A DNA stretch of 64,000 nucleotides from Ruminococcus sp. UBA7013 (lineage in GTDB: Bacteria > Bacillota > Clostridia > Oscillospirales > Ruminococcaceae). Below the pieces are notes generated by a model, which made no database searches, was not told the origin of the DNA, and saw nothing but the letters and a program-made list of their open reading frames with translations. Below are positions 35,959 to 45,187 of this stretch, one piece after another. Positions within the stretch are counted from its first letter, which is position 1. The number at the start of each line of letters is the position of its first letter. Location: positions 33,675 to 97,674 of the forward strand of contig DJXD01000068.1 of NCBI GenBank assembly GCA_002449585.1, given 5' to 3'. Made by a program: the position numbers and the translations under genes.

Positions 35959-38246
35959 AAATCTGCCCCCTGTAAGAGATACAGCTCTTCCGGTGTAAAA
36001 ATATTTCCGTCAGATGTCCGGATTCTCCAATCAACAATATTATCCTGTGTGACTTCGATTCTGTCGCCTATGGCATATTCCGGAACAGCTTCTGATTCCT
36101 GTGCCATGACAGCAATCAATTTTTCTGTTTCGTCCATATCAATTTCAGCAAAAAGCAGTTCAATGCTATAATCATACTGATCTATCATTTCTTCATTGAG
36201 TTCGATTTCCAGTTTGACAAGTGCTGATTCACAGCGGCGGACGATTTTCTGAAAGATTTCAAATGTTTCTTTTGTCAGTGCTCTAGTGCGGAAAAATTCC
36301 CGACGTGTGTTCGTGAGTTCGATTTCTTTCGGAGCAGGTAATCCCTCAGTGATCAGCATACCAGAAGGGATTTCTCTGTAAGCTTTGACAGCGGTGCTGT
36401 CTGGCGGCAGTGTTTTCAAAGCATCTGTAATATTTTGCCATTTCAGAGGATATTCATTCATTTCTGAATCATAGCACATGGTAATTATCTGCCCTTCATC
36501 AGGAAGATTTTCATTTTCGACACAGAAAGCAGCTGTCCGATCAAGCAGAGCGGCATAATGGCCGAAATTATCCGCATTTGCGCCAGATAATTCTAATTCA
36601 CGCATACCCAAGCTCGCTAAACCAAATGTATTCATATGCAAATCTTCCGCTTTTCCAGCGATATAGATAGAATATACATCTTTAGGCCGGATAACAGATT
36701 CATAATTTCCGGCAAACTGCACCCATGCCGGTGAAAATGCTTTCATCGCAGTGATACTAATCACGCCCAGCATTTCCGGGAACAGGATTGCTAATAATTT
36801 CATGATGAGATAATAAGATTTTTGTCCTCCGGCCGGGAGTTCTGTCACTAAAAGCATTCTATAAGGAATTTTGAGCAAATTTTCAAGATCATCCGGATCA
36901 AAGCCGTTTGCTGTTTCTACAATGAGAGGCTGTGCATCTTCTTCCGGTAGTGATACCAAAATCAGATCAAGTGGATTCTGATCCAGCATCACAGAACAGA
37001 TACAGGTATTTTCTTCTGTATTCATACTGAGCACTTCCAGCAGACTTGCTCTGATTTTTTCCTCCATCTGTGCGGCAGAGGGGGCTGTATAGGGTAGAAC
37101 AGTGACAAATTGAGATTGCTGTCTTTTGATCAATCCATGCTGAGGCTGTTTCTGTTCTTCCGAGATCTGAGCAGATGCAGAAGCATCCGGAAGCGGCTTT
37201 TTCAGCATGGTTTGATAATATTGATTCTGATTTCGATGATCTAATCTCAAAGCAATATCATCAGCAATTTCATAAAAAAAATCTGCGAGTGTTTTCATGT
37301 TCCAGCCTTCTTCTTCCCGTGCAACCGGCAGAACGGATAAAAAGCCGCTTTGTGCGTATTCTGTTGATTTTGCGGCCGCTGTGATAAGATGATAAGCACC
37401 TCTTGCAAATGTCATTCTCATCATAGGATTTTTGCATCTCATGAAATCCCCCAGCGCATATTTTAATAATTTCCACCCATGACCAGGATCTGTGACGCTG
37501 TAAATTTCCAGAAGATAGCCTTTTTCTTTCAAGAATTCCGGCCGATTCTGAATTTTTCTTTCACATAGAAGTGCATAATATTCTGCTTCTGTTGGCTGAT
37601 CATGATAAAAATAATAATGCGCAAGTTCTGCATAAGTCACATGTGGAATTTCTGCACAGGTTTTTTCACCATTCAAAATAGGCTGTGCAATTTCCAGAGC
37701 AGATTTTATATCATTCTGTGAAAGATAATATTCCATATCAAAATTACATTCACAGGCTTCGCAATCGCTGTTTCTGCTTCGGGGATAATGTTTAAAATTT
37801 GCATATGAAATCTGCGCCGCATCCGGATTCACGGCCATGTCAAATTTTGCTCGTTTCATATAATATGTTCTGAGTGAAAGCCCATAAGCTTGGCTTCTGA
37901 GTTTGAATTCTTCAAAATAATCAAGAATCTGTTCCATGCTGATCTGATAGAAATCAGCAGCATTATCCAGCAGCCATTTAAACGCCCACATGACATCATG
38001 AGACATGTCTTCCTCCAGTTCCGGATGCTCGTCAAAAATGCGGAGATATTCCGGAAAGCATAGCAGGCCTTTAAAATTATCGCCATAAATATTAGATTCT
38101 GTCAAGTATTCATATCGAAAATATAATCTCCAATAATGCGCCTGTGCTTCATCTGCCTGATGCATTGCATCTGAAACAGCAGAAAGCCGGGCTTCTCCAT
38201 GCGGCAGGGCATGGATTTTTTCAATCAGCGGATGAGGGTCAAACAT
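35955..38246 (-). CDS. Helical-repeat protein with DUF4026/DUF2314-like C-terminus
   Basis: 763 residues, cytoplasmic. Residues 1-330 are helical (TPR-like) and clearly paralogous to the 357-residue protein encoded upstream (compare ERLSAVSDAMHQADE with RLAAIREAIAEADQ, and FRYEYLTES with FRYDYLEES). Residues about 400-650 resemble DUF4026 (KLLAILFPEMLGVISITA, NTFGLASLGMRELELSG), and the last 100 residues resemble DUF2314 (YAIGDRIEVTQDNIVDWRI). Start is the ATG with AGGA 8 nt upstream. The gene is separated from its operon partner by the tnpB element. Possibly an HSP90 co-chaperone or client adaptor; this is inference from context. Confidence 0.6.
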   Translation of the reverse strand: MFDPHPLIEKIHALPHGEARLSAVSDAMHQADEAQAHYWRLYFRYEYLTESNIYGDNFKGLLCFPEYLRIFDEHPELEEDMSHDVMWAFKWLLDNAADFYQISMEQILDYFEEFKLRSQAYGLSLRTYYMKRAKFDMAVNPDAAQISYANFKHYPRSRNSDCEACECNFDMEYYLSQNDIKSALEIAQPILNGEKTCAEIPHVTYAELAHYYFYHDQPTEAEYYALLCERKIQNRPEFLKEKGYLLEIYSVTDPGHGWKLLKYALGDFMRCKNPMMRMTFARGAYHLITAAAKSTEYAQSGFLSVLPVAREEEGWNMKTLADFFYEIADDIALRLDHRNQNQYYQTMLKKPLPDASASAQISEEQKQPQHGLIKRQQSQFVTVLPYTAPSAAQMEEKIRASLLEVLSMNTEENTCICSVMLDQNPLDLILVSLPEEDAQPLIVETANGFDPDDLENLLKIPYRMLLVTELPAGGQKSYYLIMKLLAILFPEMLGVISITAMKAFSPAWVQFAGNYESVIRPKDVYSIYIAGKAEDLHMNTFGLASLGMRELELSGANADNFGHYAALLDRTAAFCVENENLPDEGQIITMCYDSEMNEYPLKWQNITDALKTLPPDSTAVKAYREIPSGMLITEGLPAPKEIELTNTRREFFRTRALTKETFEIFQKIVRRCESALVKLEIELNEEMIDQYDYSIELLFAEIDMDETEKLIAVMAQESEAVPEYAIGDRIEVTQDNIVDWRIRTSDGNIFTPEELYLLQGADL

Positions 38247-38339
38247 TAGCATTTTCCTGCTACTCAAAATATGGACAAATATACCCATATTGAGAAAAAT
38301 TCCTGCTTCATCCTGTATGCTTTTGATAATGAAAAATCA

Positions 38340-38470
38340 TTCTCTACTCACAAGTTCGTGTACAGTTCACAGGCGTGAATTCCCGTATAGCCTACGGTAC
38401 ATCGTTATCATTGCTTTATGATGCGATTTGATAAACTTGACAATCTCTCAAATTTAAGCTTGCATTCAAA
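38340..38470 (-). ncRNA. Candidate omega RNA (reRNA) scaffold of tnpB
   Basis: Downstream of the tnpB stop on the minus strand are two compact hairpins: CCGTA-GGCTA-TACGG (38397-38383) and TTCAC-GCCT-GTGAA (38379-38366). Placement overlapping the tnpB 3' end and the element right end is where guide RNAs of TnpB nucleases are encoded. The guide boundary cannot be fixed by eye. Confidence 0.45.
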
Positions 38471-39594
38471 TCTCTATCTGCTGTATATCCACATTTGGAG
38501 CAAAGATAGATTTTATCCGATAATTTCAAATCAGATTTGAGATAGCCACATTGATGGCATAATTTGCTTGACGGATAAAATCTGTCAGCAATTCTCAGTT
38601 CGATGCCGTATACTTTGCACTTTGCAGTTATCTTTGTTCTGAAATCAAAGAACTTCTGCTGTGCAATCGCCTTTGAAAGATGTCTGTTCTTCATCATACC
38701 CCTGATATTTAAATTTTCAAGTGTCATCCACATTGGCTTGGTTTTCACCAATTCAGAAATCACTTTATTGAGATAATCCGTTCTGATGCAATCAAGTTTA
38801 TGATGGAGCTTCTGTACTTTCAGTATCTGTTTACGGATATTCTGTCGAGTAGCTTCTCCTTTCGTAATGGTTAATCATTTTTTCCGACTTTCGTATTTCC
38901 TCGAAAGTTTTTTCTGCTGTCGTTTCAGACTTTTTTTCAGTTTTCTGATATAAGCAGACTTGTTGATATTTGCAAAAAACTTGCCATTTGAACAAATTGC
39001 AAATTCTTTGATTCCTAAGTCAATGCCAATTCCGAAATCATTCAGAACAGGTTTTGCTGGTACGGCTTCTTCCACCAGAACGGAAACATAGTATCTCCCT
39101 GCTTTCATAGAAACAGTACCATTTTTTATGACATGCGTTTTAGGATTCATGGGAATATAGCCTTTTTCTTTCAGCCTTACCCAGCCTAAAGTAGGAATTT
39201 TAATTTTATGCCGTTCACAAGAAATGATTTGTTTTTCCCCATTTTTCACAAAATACATTTTTACATTAGAATTTCCTTTTTTCTTCCAGACAGGAAACCT
39301 TGTTCTGCGCTCAAAAAAATTTCTAAATGCCCTATCAGCGTTCATGATACTTTGTTTCACGGATTTGCTGCTGACTTCCGTTATCAATGAAAAATTAGGA
39401 TTTACTGGTAGAAATTCCTGATTCAGCCATTTTGAAAAGTCATAACTTGAAACAAATCGTTCTTCTTTTTCATAAATTTTTTTATTATACGCAAGATAGA
39501 AATTATAAATAAATCTGCATACGCCCATCGTTCTGTGAATTTTCTGTTTCTGTTCTGATGAAGGAAAAATTTCTGTTTTATATGCTTTCAGCAT
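38416..39594 (-). pseudogene. tnpB: TnpB RNA-guided nuclease interrupted by an in-frame TGA
   Basis: The two halves are in the same reading frame, separated only by a TGA at 38877-38875 after KYESRKK; reading through gives LTITKGEATRQNIRKQ and rejoins the family sequence. RuvC residues are intact on both sides: GIDLG (Asp), TLENLN (Glu) and DRDLNAS (Asp), plus a C4 zinc finger (CHQC...CSKC). So a single nonsense mutation, not a frameshift or deletion, probably inactivated it. The N-terminal half retains the start MLKAYKTEIFPS with GAGGTG upstream. A truncated product lacking two RuvC residues would not cut DNA. Confidence 0.82.
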
Positions 39595-39647
39595 TTTATC
39601 ACCTCATAAGCACATTTTTTCACATTTTTACACTTTTGTCTATCTTT

Positions 39648-40721
39648 TCACCCTCTGTTTAGGAACTCCTTATCAAATAAAGCAAGCATTTCTGAAAAAT
39701 CATTTGTTCCATTGCGGGCATCAAATTTCCGGACAGCCTTGTCAGCTTCATGATAAAAATAAGCCGCTGTTTCTTTGAGCGAATATCCATAAATGGGATC
39801 TTCCTGATCAAGCTGAATCATCATTTCTTTCACAGGTGGCTGTATATGACTTAATGCATGAAACAGATGATAAGCACCAATTGCAAACTGCATTTTTAAA
39901 AACGGATTTTTAGATTGTTGATATAATATATAATGCATCCGGAACAGCCGGAGACCGTCTGCCGGTTTTGTCACACTGTACAAACTCATCAGAGTGCCGA
40001 TAATATCAAGATAATACGGATCTGATAGAACACGATGTTCTGTCAGAAATGCGTAATGCATCGCATGTGCATACTGCTTCCGGACAAGATAGAACCGGAT
40101 AAAATCGTGATAAGTTGCCTGAGGCAGAGCATTGCTTTTCAGTTTTCCGGCAAAAATCAGCTTTGCGGCTTCAAGTGCTTTTTCCTCTTCGCCAATGGAT
40201 AAATAATACATGCATTGCTGATCATAATATAATGCCCTGCCATCTGAAACATCATCCAGCGGCTCATCCAAAAAACGATAGAAATCGGCCGCCGCAATGG
40301 CTTTATCTACATGCATGTAAAACAAGGAACGCTTCATATAATAAATACTCAGACTTTTCCCTTGTTCCAGAAGCATTTTTTTAAACATCCGGAAATAGCT
40401 GTCAATTTCTGCTTTAGAAATCTGAGGGAATTCAGGTGCGGCTTCTACGATCCATCGGAAACAGACTAGAAAATCATGTGAAAAATGATTGCGCAGTTCT
40501 TCGTTTTGATCATATAATGCAAGCATTTCAGGAAATATAATCATTGCAAAATATCTGTCACCGCAGAAAACAGATTCTTCTAAATAATCATAACGAAATT
40601 GAAACCGCCAGAATAAATTATTTTTCTGATCTGCTTCAGCAATTGCTTCTCGTATGGCTGCAAGCCGGGGTTCTCCTCGTTCTAATAGACAAAACCCCAT
40701 TTCAGTTTGTGAAAAATCCAT
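39648..40721 (-). CDS. Helical-repeat (TPR-like) protein, partner of HSP90-family ATPase
   Basis: 357 residues, cytoplasmic, made of helical hairpins with aromatic spacing (FWRFQFRYDYLEES, YYMKRSLFYMHV, YHLFHALSHI). It is a paralog of the N-terminal half of the 763-residue protein downstream. Its ATG overlaps the stop of the HSP90 gene (TGATG) with GGGGG 8 nt upstream, so it is translationally coupled to it. TPR-type proteins are classical HSP90 partners, so a co-chaperone role is reasonable, although the family is unnamed to me. Confidence 0.65.
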   Translation of the reverse strand: MDFSQTEMGFCLLERGEPRLAAIREAIAEADQKNNLFWRFQFRYDYLEESVFCGDRYFAMIIFPEMLALYDQNEELRNHFSHDFLVCFRWIVEAAPEFPQISKAEIDSYFRMFKKMLLEQGKSLSIYYMKRSLFYMHVDKAIAAADFYRFLDEPLDDVSDGRALYYDQQCMYYLSIGEEEKALEAAKLIFAGKLKSNALPQATYHDFIRFYLVRKQYAHAMHYAFLTEHRVLSDPYYLDIIGTLMSLYSVTKPADGLRLFRMHYILYQQSKNPFLKMQFAIGAYHLFHALSHIQPPVKEMMIQLDQEDPIYGYSLKETAAYFYHEADKAVRKFDARNGTNDFSEMLALFDKEFLNRG

Positions 40722-42493
40722 CAGGAAAGCCCCCATTCCAGCATTGTGATCAAATCTTGATTTAATAAATTCATCTCGCCACCCTGCATGGGAAAACGGC
40801 CTGTCAGAAGACTTTGAATATATAAAATTTCAATACAGATTTCCTGACGTTTCTGGTTATGCAGAGTCGCTAGCTTCTGAATCAGCGGATTTTCTGCATT
40901 TAGAAATAATACTGCCTTACTTTCATGCACTTCTGCGGCAAAGGCTTCCAGCATGGAGGAAAAAAGAGCATGTCCATTTTCCTGTGAATGTTGAATTTCT
41001 CTCTTGATCTGTGCATTTTCATCCAGCATATAAAACACGGGAAGCGTTTCCGGAGAGAAAGATTTTAATTCTGCATCACAATCAAATTCTTGAAGTACGC
41101 TTTGAGCCGTCTGCAAAAGCGGTTTTGCTGATCGATAAAATTCCGGATCAGCTTCATGCAGATATTCCTCAAAAGTCATATAAGCCAGCGGCACAGCAGA
41201 AAAACTGCTGTCATATTCCTGCATCATGTGCAAAAGCTGTGCATCATAAACATAACAGGCATTGACTAATAATTGATTTTGTGCCAGCATCAGTGCAGAT
41301 GTCCGATGAAATTGGTTATTATCCAGCGCATAGCTGACAGGTGTTGTCCGTGTCAGTAATTCTTTTCCGGTGCGCTGTCCAAAATTAGTTTCAAATTTCA
41401 GATAGGGAATAAATGTCTGGAAAAATGTCTCATCCTCACACGCCATGGATTTGATCGCCATAAAATGAATCTGGATAATTTGCTCCAGCAGATAGGGATC
41501 TCTTCCAGCCAGTTTTTTCATCCAGTCGGAAATACAACTGCTGATTTCTTCTCTTGCCTGTGCTAATAATTCATCTTCATAGAAATTTTCACGGGAAGCG
41601 GTCGGCCGGAGCTGAGATGTATTCAGGAAGCATTTGAGAAAGCCTGACCATTTCGGGAGAATGGCTTCTCCGTCCTCAGTCAGAAGCATATTTTTTAGAT
41701 AGATCCTATGCGATGTTTTGGCATGGAGTGAAACTTCATGCGGGAGAATATATGCCACACCACTGAATAAACCGCTTTTTGATTCCAATGGAATATAGCC
41801 AAGAAAATCCATTTCAAAAATATCTTTGCCCAGTTGCATAATAGAAGCTTCCGGGGTTTCTGCATTGGGGGAGCAGAGATTAATCCGGGTTTCTGTCCCA
41901 TCATCATGACAGAACATCACCGGGAATGGCAGCGGCAAGCCATAATAACGCACTAGATCACAGATTTTCTTTTCCTGGAAATATAATTCACAGCCTTTCT
42001 TTGCAGAAATCTGCACTTCTGTTCCAACAGCACAATCTGTAATTTCTGTAATATGATAAGTCCCGTCAGGATTGCCTTTGAATTCATAAGCATGTTCCGG
42101 ATGTTCTGCTGAGCGTGTCCGCATTAAAATTTGATCTGTCACCATAAAACAGGACAGCATCCCGATTCCGAATCGACCAATATAATCCTCCAGAATCCGC
42201 CCAGTTTGTAAATCATGTTTAGACGACTGGCCAATGACAGCAAGAAATTGATGAATTTCTGATTCTGTCAGACCAATGCCATTATCTTGAAAAGAAAGCG
42301 TTTTGCCGGGCTGAATGCGGATTGTAATCCGGCCATTTTGAAAAGATGGATGTTTCAGCATCCTTCCGCTGATTGCATCTGTGCCATTCTGGAGCAGTTC
42401 CCGGACAAAAACGTCCGGACTGCTATAAAGATGATTGGCAAGAATATCAATCATTCCTCCTAGATTGACTTTAAAAATAAATGGATCTGCCAT
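40721..42493 (-). CDS. HSP90-family ATPase
   Basis: 590 residues. GHKL ATPase motifs: VRELLQNGTDA (motif I, Asn/Glu), FQDNGIGLT (motif II), IGRFGIGMLSCF (glycine lid). The middle domain follows (SRENFYEDE, catalytic Arg region). The remainder is shorter and more divergent than HtpG, so this is an HSP90-like paralog and not necessarily the housekeeping chaperone; I therefore give no symbol. AGGAGG precedes the ATG, 13 nt after the stop of the LacI-GGDEF gene. Coupled to a TPR-like gene downstream. Confidence 0.85.
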   Translation of the reverse strand: MADPFIFKVNLGGMIDILANHLYSSPDVFVRELLQNGTDAISGRMLKHPSFQNGRITIRIQPGKTLSFQDNGIGLTESEIHQFLAVIGQSSKHDLQTGRILEDYIGRFGIGMLSCFMVTDQILMRTRSAEHPEHAYEFKGNPDGTYHITEITDCAVGTEVQISAKKGCELYFQEKKICDLVRYYGLPLPFPVMFCHDDGTETRINLCSPNAETPEASIMQLGKDIFEMDFLGYIPLESKSGLFSGVAYILPHEVSLHAKTSHRIYLKNMLLTEDGEAILPKWSGFLKCFLNTSQLRPTASRENFYEDELLAQAREEISSCISDWMKKLAGRDPYLLEQIIQIHFMAIKSMACEDETFFQTFIPYLKFETNFGQRTGKELLTRTTPVSYALDNNQFHRTSALMLAQNQLLVNACYVYDAQLLHMMQEYDSSFSAVPLAYMTFEEYLHEADPEFYRSAKPLLQTAQSVLQEFDCDAELKSFSPETLPVFYMLDENAQIKREIQHSQENGHALFSSMLEAFAAEVHESKAVLFLNAENPLIQKLATLHNQKRQEICIEILYIQSLLTGRFPMQGGEMNLLNQDLITMLEWGLS

Positions 42494-42506
42494 ATATTTC
42501 CTCCTG

Positions 42507-44447
42507 TTATGCCTTTCTCAGATAACGTGATGTTTTGCGGCGTTTCTTTTCTTCATACATGAGTGCATCTGCTTTTGTAATCAGACTGAACAGCCCATCT
42601 GTTTCAGTAGGATTTGTGACAAGCGTCCCAATACTTGCATCAATCTGATAAGGCTTATTTACCATTTTATTCATATCTGAAAGGCGTTTCCGGAACATGC
42701 CTTCCAGTGGTTCAATATCATGTTCATCTTCACCAGCACTGAAAATGATAAATTCATCACCACCGAACCGGGCGCATACTCTGGTATGTCCACAGCAGTC
42801 ATGAATTACGGAAGCTAATCTCTGCAATGCAAAATCCCCTTCTTTATGGCCATAATTATCATTGATCAGCTTCAGGCCGTCCATGTCAATGAAAGAAATT
42901 AAAATAGATTTCTGCTCTTTCCTGCATTGATTCAGCAATGCATCCGCTACACGGATAAAGCCGTTTCTGTTATAAATATTGCACATGGGATCAAGTACAT
43001 ATAAATTATCCAGTTCCCGGATCACACTATTCAGATGAATCAGCTTGCGAATATTTTCAATCGAGTTGCTGATATTCAGCATCAGAGAATGGCAGAGCAT
43101 ACTTTTAATCGGAAATTCCCCGTTTGTGATGATATAATAGCCCAAACATCTTTCACGGAAATGCAGGGGCAGAAAATAGCTAATGTTGCCGCCATTTTCC
43201 AGAGGTTCGGGGAACATGTCCGCACTTCTGAATTTTTCCACCTGTGTGATCTGGCCTTGATTCCAGATCAGCGGCGCACTCATATTTTTCGTATATCCCT
43301 GAATCTGATAAGCTTCTTCTGTACCTCCTGAATTAACATCACGGAATGCACCTTCCCATTCAGAACACAGACAGATGCAATATTTTTCACATTCAAGTTC
43401 ATTGATAAAATGACTGATGACTTTGAAATTTTCTTCAATCGTTTCTGTTTCTGCCAGTTCGGTTGTCATGCGATTTAAAAGAGAAATATCATTTCGACAG
43501 GTATCAATCAGCTGGAATGTGCTTTTTTTATACTGCCGGATATTTTTTGACAGATCCCGGCAGCAGCCGCAGCTTTCCGCATAAACGGGCTCTGCATCAA
43601 GAGAAATGGTTTTTGGTACATCTTTTCCCGCAATCGCATGTAGAAGCAATTCACAGGCCTTAAATCCTGCTTCATGCAGTGGACGGGATACTGTGGTCAG
43701 AGATGGGCAGTAATATCTTGCATTAAATGTATTATCAAAGCCAGTAATAATAATATCATCCGGAACACTGTAATCATGTTTTTCTAATTCTGCCATAACA
43801 GCCAAAGCCATGGTATCATTTGCACAGATAATGGCATCTGGAGTTTCTATTCCGGCAGACATAAAAAATTCAATTGCCCGTCTGCCATCGGCGGCACGAA
43901 AATCCCCGAAAAACACCTGATTTTCATTTACAGGCAATTCATGTTCTTTCATAACCTCACAAAAGGCCTGATATCTGTCACGGGCTTCCGGATTATTCTG
44001 AGGCCCTGCAACGAAACAAATTTGTTTTGCATTGTGTTCTTCAATCACATGACGGACAATCTCTCTCATAGCTTTATTATTATTAATTCTGACATGATAA
44101 AAGGCAGGATCTTCTTCACCGTCCAGAATTACTGACGGAAGACCGGAGTCTTTCGCACGTTGAATCATTTTTTTCTTTGCTGTATTATCCTGAATCGTAT
44201 TTGTCAGAAGAATCAGGGCATCAAATTTCTGTTCGTTGACAAGTTCATAGATATTATATTCTCCAATATCATAGCGGCTGCTGGAAATCACGCCGCCAAA
44301 TGCAGAGAAGCAGGCCAGATTTGCATGATACATTTTTGCACAGTCAATCATGCCTTCAATCATGCTGTTTTGATATTCTTCATCAATACCAGCTGCTACT
44401 ACAGCAATATTCCGAACTGTCTTAGTCGTTTCAAAATGCTTTGTCAT
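42507..44447 (-). CDS. LacI-type ligand-binding domain fused to GGDEF diguanylate cyclase
   Basis: 646 residues without signal peptide or DNA-binding helix-turn-helix. Residues about 10-285 are a periplasmic-binding-protein/LacI sensor fold (VAAGIDEEYQNSMIEGM, DAIICANDTMALAVM, ITGFDNT). A CSCC-like linker and a GAF-like middle follow, then a GGDEF domain (RFGGDEF intact near residue 575). It should make cyclic di-GMP in response to a small ligand, probably a sugar or nucleoside. No RxxD inhibitory site is seen five residues before GGDEF. ATG at 44447 is 12 nt from AAAGGG; an upstream GTG lacks a site. First gene of the HSP90 operon. Confidence 0.85.
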   Translation of the reverse strand: MTKHFETTKTVRNIAVVAAGIDEEYQNSMIEGMIDCAKMYHANLACFSAFGGVISSSRYDIGEYNIYELVNEQKFDALILLTNTIQDNTAKKKMIQRAKDSGLPSVILDGEEDPAFYHVRINNNKAMREIVRHVIEEHNAKQICFVAGPQNNPEARDRYQAFCEVMKEHELPVNENQVFFGDFRAADGRRAIEFFMSAGIETPDAIICANDTMALAVMAELEKHDYSVPDDIIITGFDNTFNARYYCPSLTTVSRPLHEAGFKACELLLHAIAGKDVPKTISLDAEPVYAESCGCCRDLSKNIRQYKKSTFQLIDTCRNDISLLNRMTTELAETETIEENFKVISHFINELECEKYCICLCSEWEGAFRDVNSGGTEEAYQIQGYTKNMSAPLIWNQGQITQVEKFRSADMFPEPLENGGNISYFLPLHFRERCLGYYIITNGEFPIKSMLCHSLMLNISNSIENIRKLIHLNSVIRELDNLYVLDPMCNIYNRNGFIRVADALLNQCRKEQKSILISFIDMDGLKLINDNYGHKEGDFALQRLASVIHDCCGHTRVCARFGGDEFIIFSAGEDEHDIEPLEGMFRKRLSDMNKMVNKPYQIDASIGTLVTNPTETDGLFSLITKADALMYEEKKRRKTSRYLRKA

Positions 44448-44468
44448 GAATAAAAAACACCCTTTCAG

Positions 44469-44529
44469 CACGGGGATCTGCCCGTGATTGATTTTAATTT
44501 ATAATATCATATTTTTCAGAATTTGTCAA
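44469..44529 (-). promoter_or_regulatory. Sigma-A promoter and leader hairpin of GGDEF/HSP90 operon
   Basis: Minus-strand TTGACA (44529-44524), 17-nt spacer, TATTAT (44506-44501). In the leader, CACGGG/CCCGTG (44469-44486) forms a 6-bp hairpin just before the ribosome-binding site. Confidence 0.75.
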
Positions 44530-44548
44530 GTGAATTGCGGCTTATTGA

Positions 44549-44577
44549 TTGACAAGTCATCAGAAATGTGTTATGAT
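44549..44577 (+). promoter_or_regulatory. Possible sigma-A promoter upstream of cotJA
   Basis: TTGACA (44549-44554), 17-nt spacer, TATGAT (44572-44577). Strong match, but vegetative expression of a coat operon would be surprising; see the mother-cell promoter just downstream. Confidence 0.5.
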
Positions 44578-44586
44578 AATAAATGC

Positions 44587-44613
44587 ACCTGTTTTCCGTC
44601 CCTGCATATGATA
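44587..44613 (+). promoter_or_regulatory. Candidate mother-cell (sigma-K-type) promoter of cotJ operon
   Basis: AC (44587-44588), 16 nt, CATATGATA (44605-44613) matches the sigma-K pattern AC-N16/17-CATAnnnTA. The -10 also shares CATA with sigma-E promoters, which drive cotJ in Bacillus subtilis. Confidence 0.5.
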
Positions 44614-44641
44614 TAATAATCAATCAGAAAGGATGGATGTT

Positions 44642-44875
44642 ATGGAACTTCATGCATTTGAACAGATGGCAGTCATGCCGGAAGAACAGCCGCCGGAATG
44701 CCCTGCCATGCTCCAGCCACAGCCAGAAGGCATTTTCCCGGATGTGACACCGCCAGGGATGGCTTATGTCCCTTATCAGCTCTGGGAAGAAGAGCTTTAT
44801 GACCCTGAAACCGGCCTGCATCAGGGAACATTATTCCCCGTGCTGGATATGCCGTTTTCTTGCGGCAGAAAGTGA
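44642..44875 (+). CDS. cotJA: Spore coat-associated protein CotJA
   Basis: 77-residue acidic, Pro-rich protein; the signature MAYVPYQLWEEELYDPETGLHQGTLFP and the end LDMPF match CotJA. It is assembled into the inner spore coat. The ATG at 44642 is 9 nt after AAAGG; an ATG three codons earlier abuts that site. cotJB and the interrupted cotJC follow in the usual order. Confidence 0.88.
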   Translation: MELHAFEQMAVMPEEQPPECPAMLQPQPEGIFPDVTPPGMAYVPYQLWEEELYDPETGLHQGTLFPVLDMPFSCGRK

Positions 44876-44884
44876 GGGTATTCT

Positions 44885-45139
44885 ATGAAAACACGCTGTG
44901 AATTAATGCAGATCATTCAGAAATATGATTTTGCATTGTATGACCTGACACTGTATCTGGATACGCATACGCAATGCACAGAAGCATTAGCATTATTTGA
45001 TAAATACAGGACAATGCGTGATAAGGCTGTCGAAGAATATACCCAGCGTTTCGGCGCACTCCGTGCGGAAAGAAATCAGAATTCCCGCCGATGGGAATGG
45101 GGAAAAGGCCCTTATCCATGGGAAAGAGAGGCGAACTAA
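44885..45139 (+). CDS. cotJB: Spore coat protein CotJB
   Basis: 84 residues with the family pattern YDFALYDLTLYLDTH, ALALFDKY and the C-terminal WEWGKGPYPWERE. Partner of CotJA/CotJC in coat assembly. It starts 9 nt after cotJA and its stop is 3 nt before the cotJC start codon; GAGAGG in its last codons serves as the cotJC ribosome-binding site. Confidence 0.88.
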   Translation: MKTRCELMQIIQKYDFALYDLTLYLDTHTQCTEALALFDKYRTMRDKAVEEYTQRFGALRAERNQNSRRWEWGKGPYPWEREAN

Positions 45140-45142
45140 TTC

Positions 45143-45163
45143 ATGTGGATCTATGATAAAAAA
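45143..45163 (+). pseudogene. cotJC: cotJC 5' exon-like fragment (codons 1-7), interrupted by element
   Basis: ATG at 45143 encodes MWIYDKK, the conserved N-terminus of CotJC, then runs into element sequence (TAYLITH, stop at 45187). The rest of cotJC resumes at 47463 with LQYPVNIKNPNP in a frame that joins exactly when 45164-47462 is removed. The gene is therefore split in this DNA but can be restored by excision. Confidence 0.88.
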
Positions 45164-45187
45164 ACAGCGTATCTGATTACACATTGA
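45143..45187. other. attL of the cotJC element
   Basis: Junction of cotJC codons 1-7 with the element. The element half carries ATTACACAT (45176-45184), which mirrors ATGTGTAAT at the other end; the shared crossover bases are the A residues at 45161-45163 (or ATAAA at 45156-45160). Confidence 0.75.

Larger units (their letters stand above)
38330..39640 (-). mobile_element. Solitary tnpB element (IS605/IS1341-like), tnpA absent
   Basis: The 1.3-kb block between the two paralogous helical-repeat genes contains only tnpB and its 3' structured region. It splits what is otherwise a tightly spaced operon. Ends are approximate: the right end lies after the paired hairpins near 38340, the left end within the T-rich stretch just below 39648. 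No Tyr transposase gene is present. Confidence 0.65.

Noticed and set aside
38875..38877. TGA in tnpB as a recoded (selenocysteine or Trp) codon
   Set aside because: No stem-loop of SECIS type was seen after it, the family has no Cys there, and TGA ends many genes here. Nonsense mutation is simpler.
44549..44577. Sigma-A promoter as the main cotJ promoter
   Set aside because: The match is good, but coat operons are mother-cell expressed and a sigma-K/E-like box lies nearer the start; retained at lower confidence.
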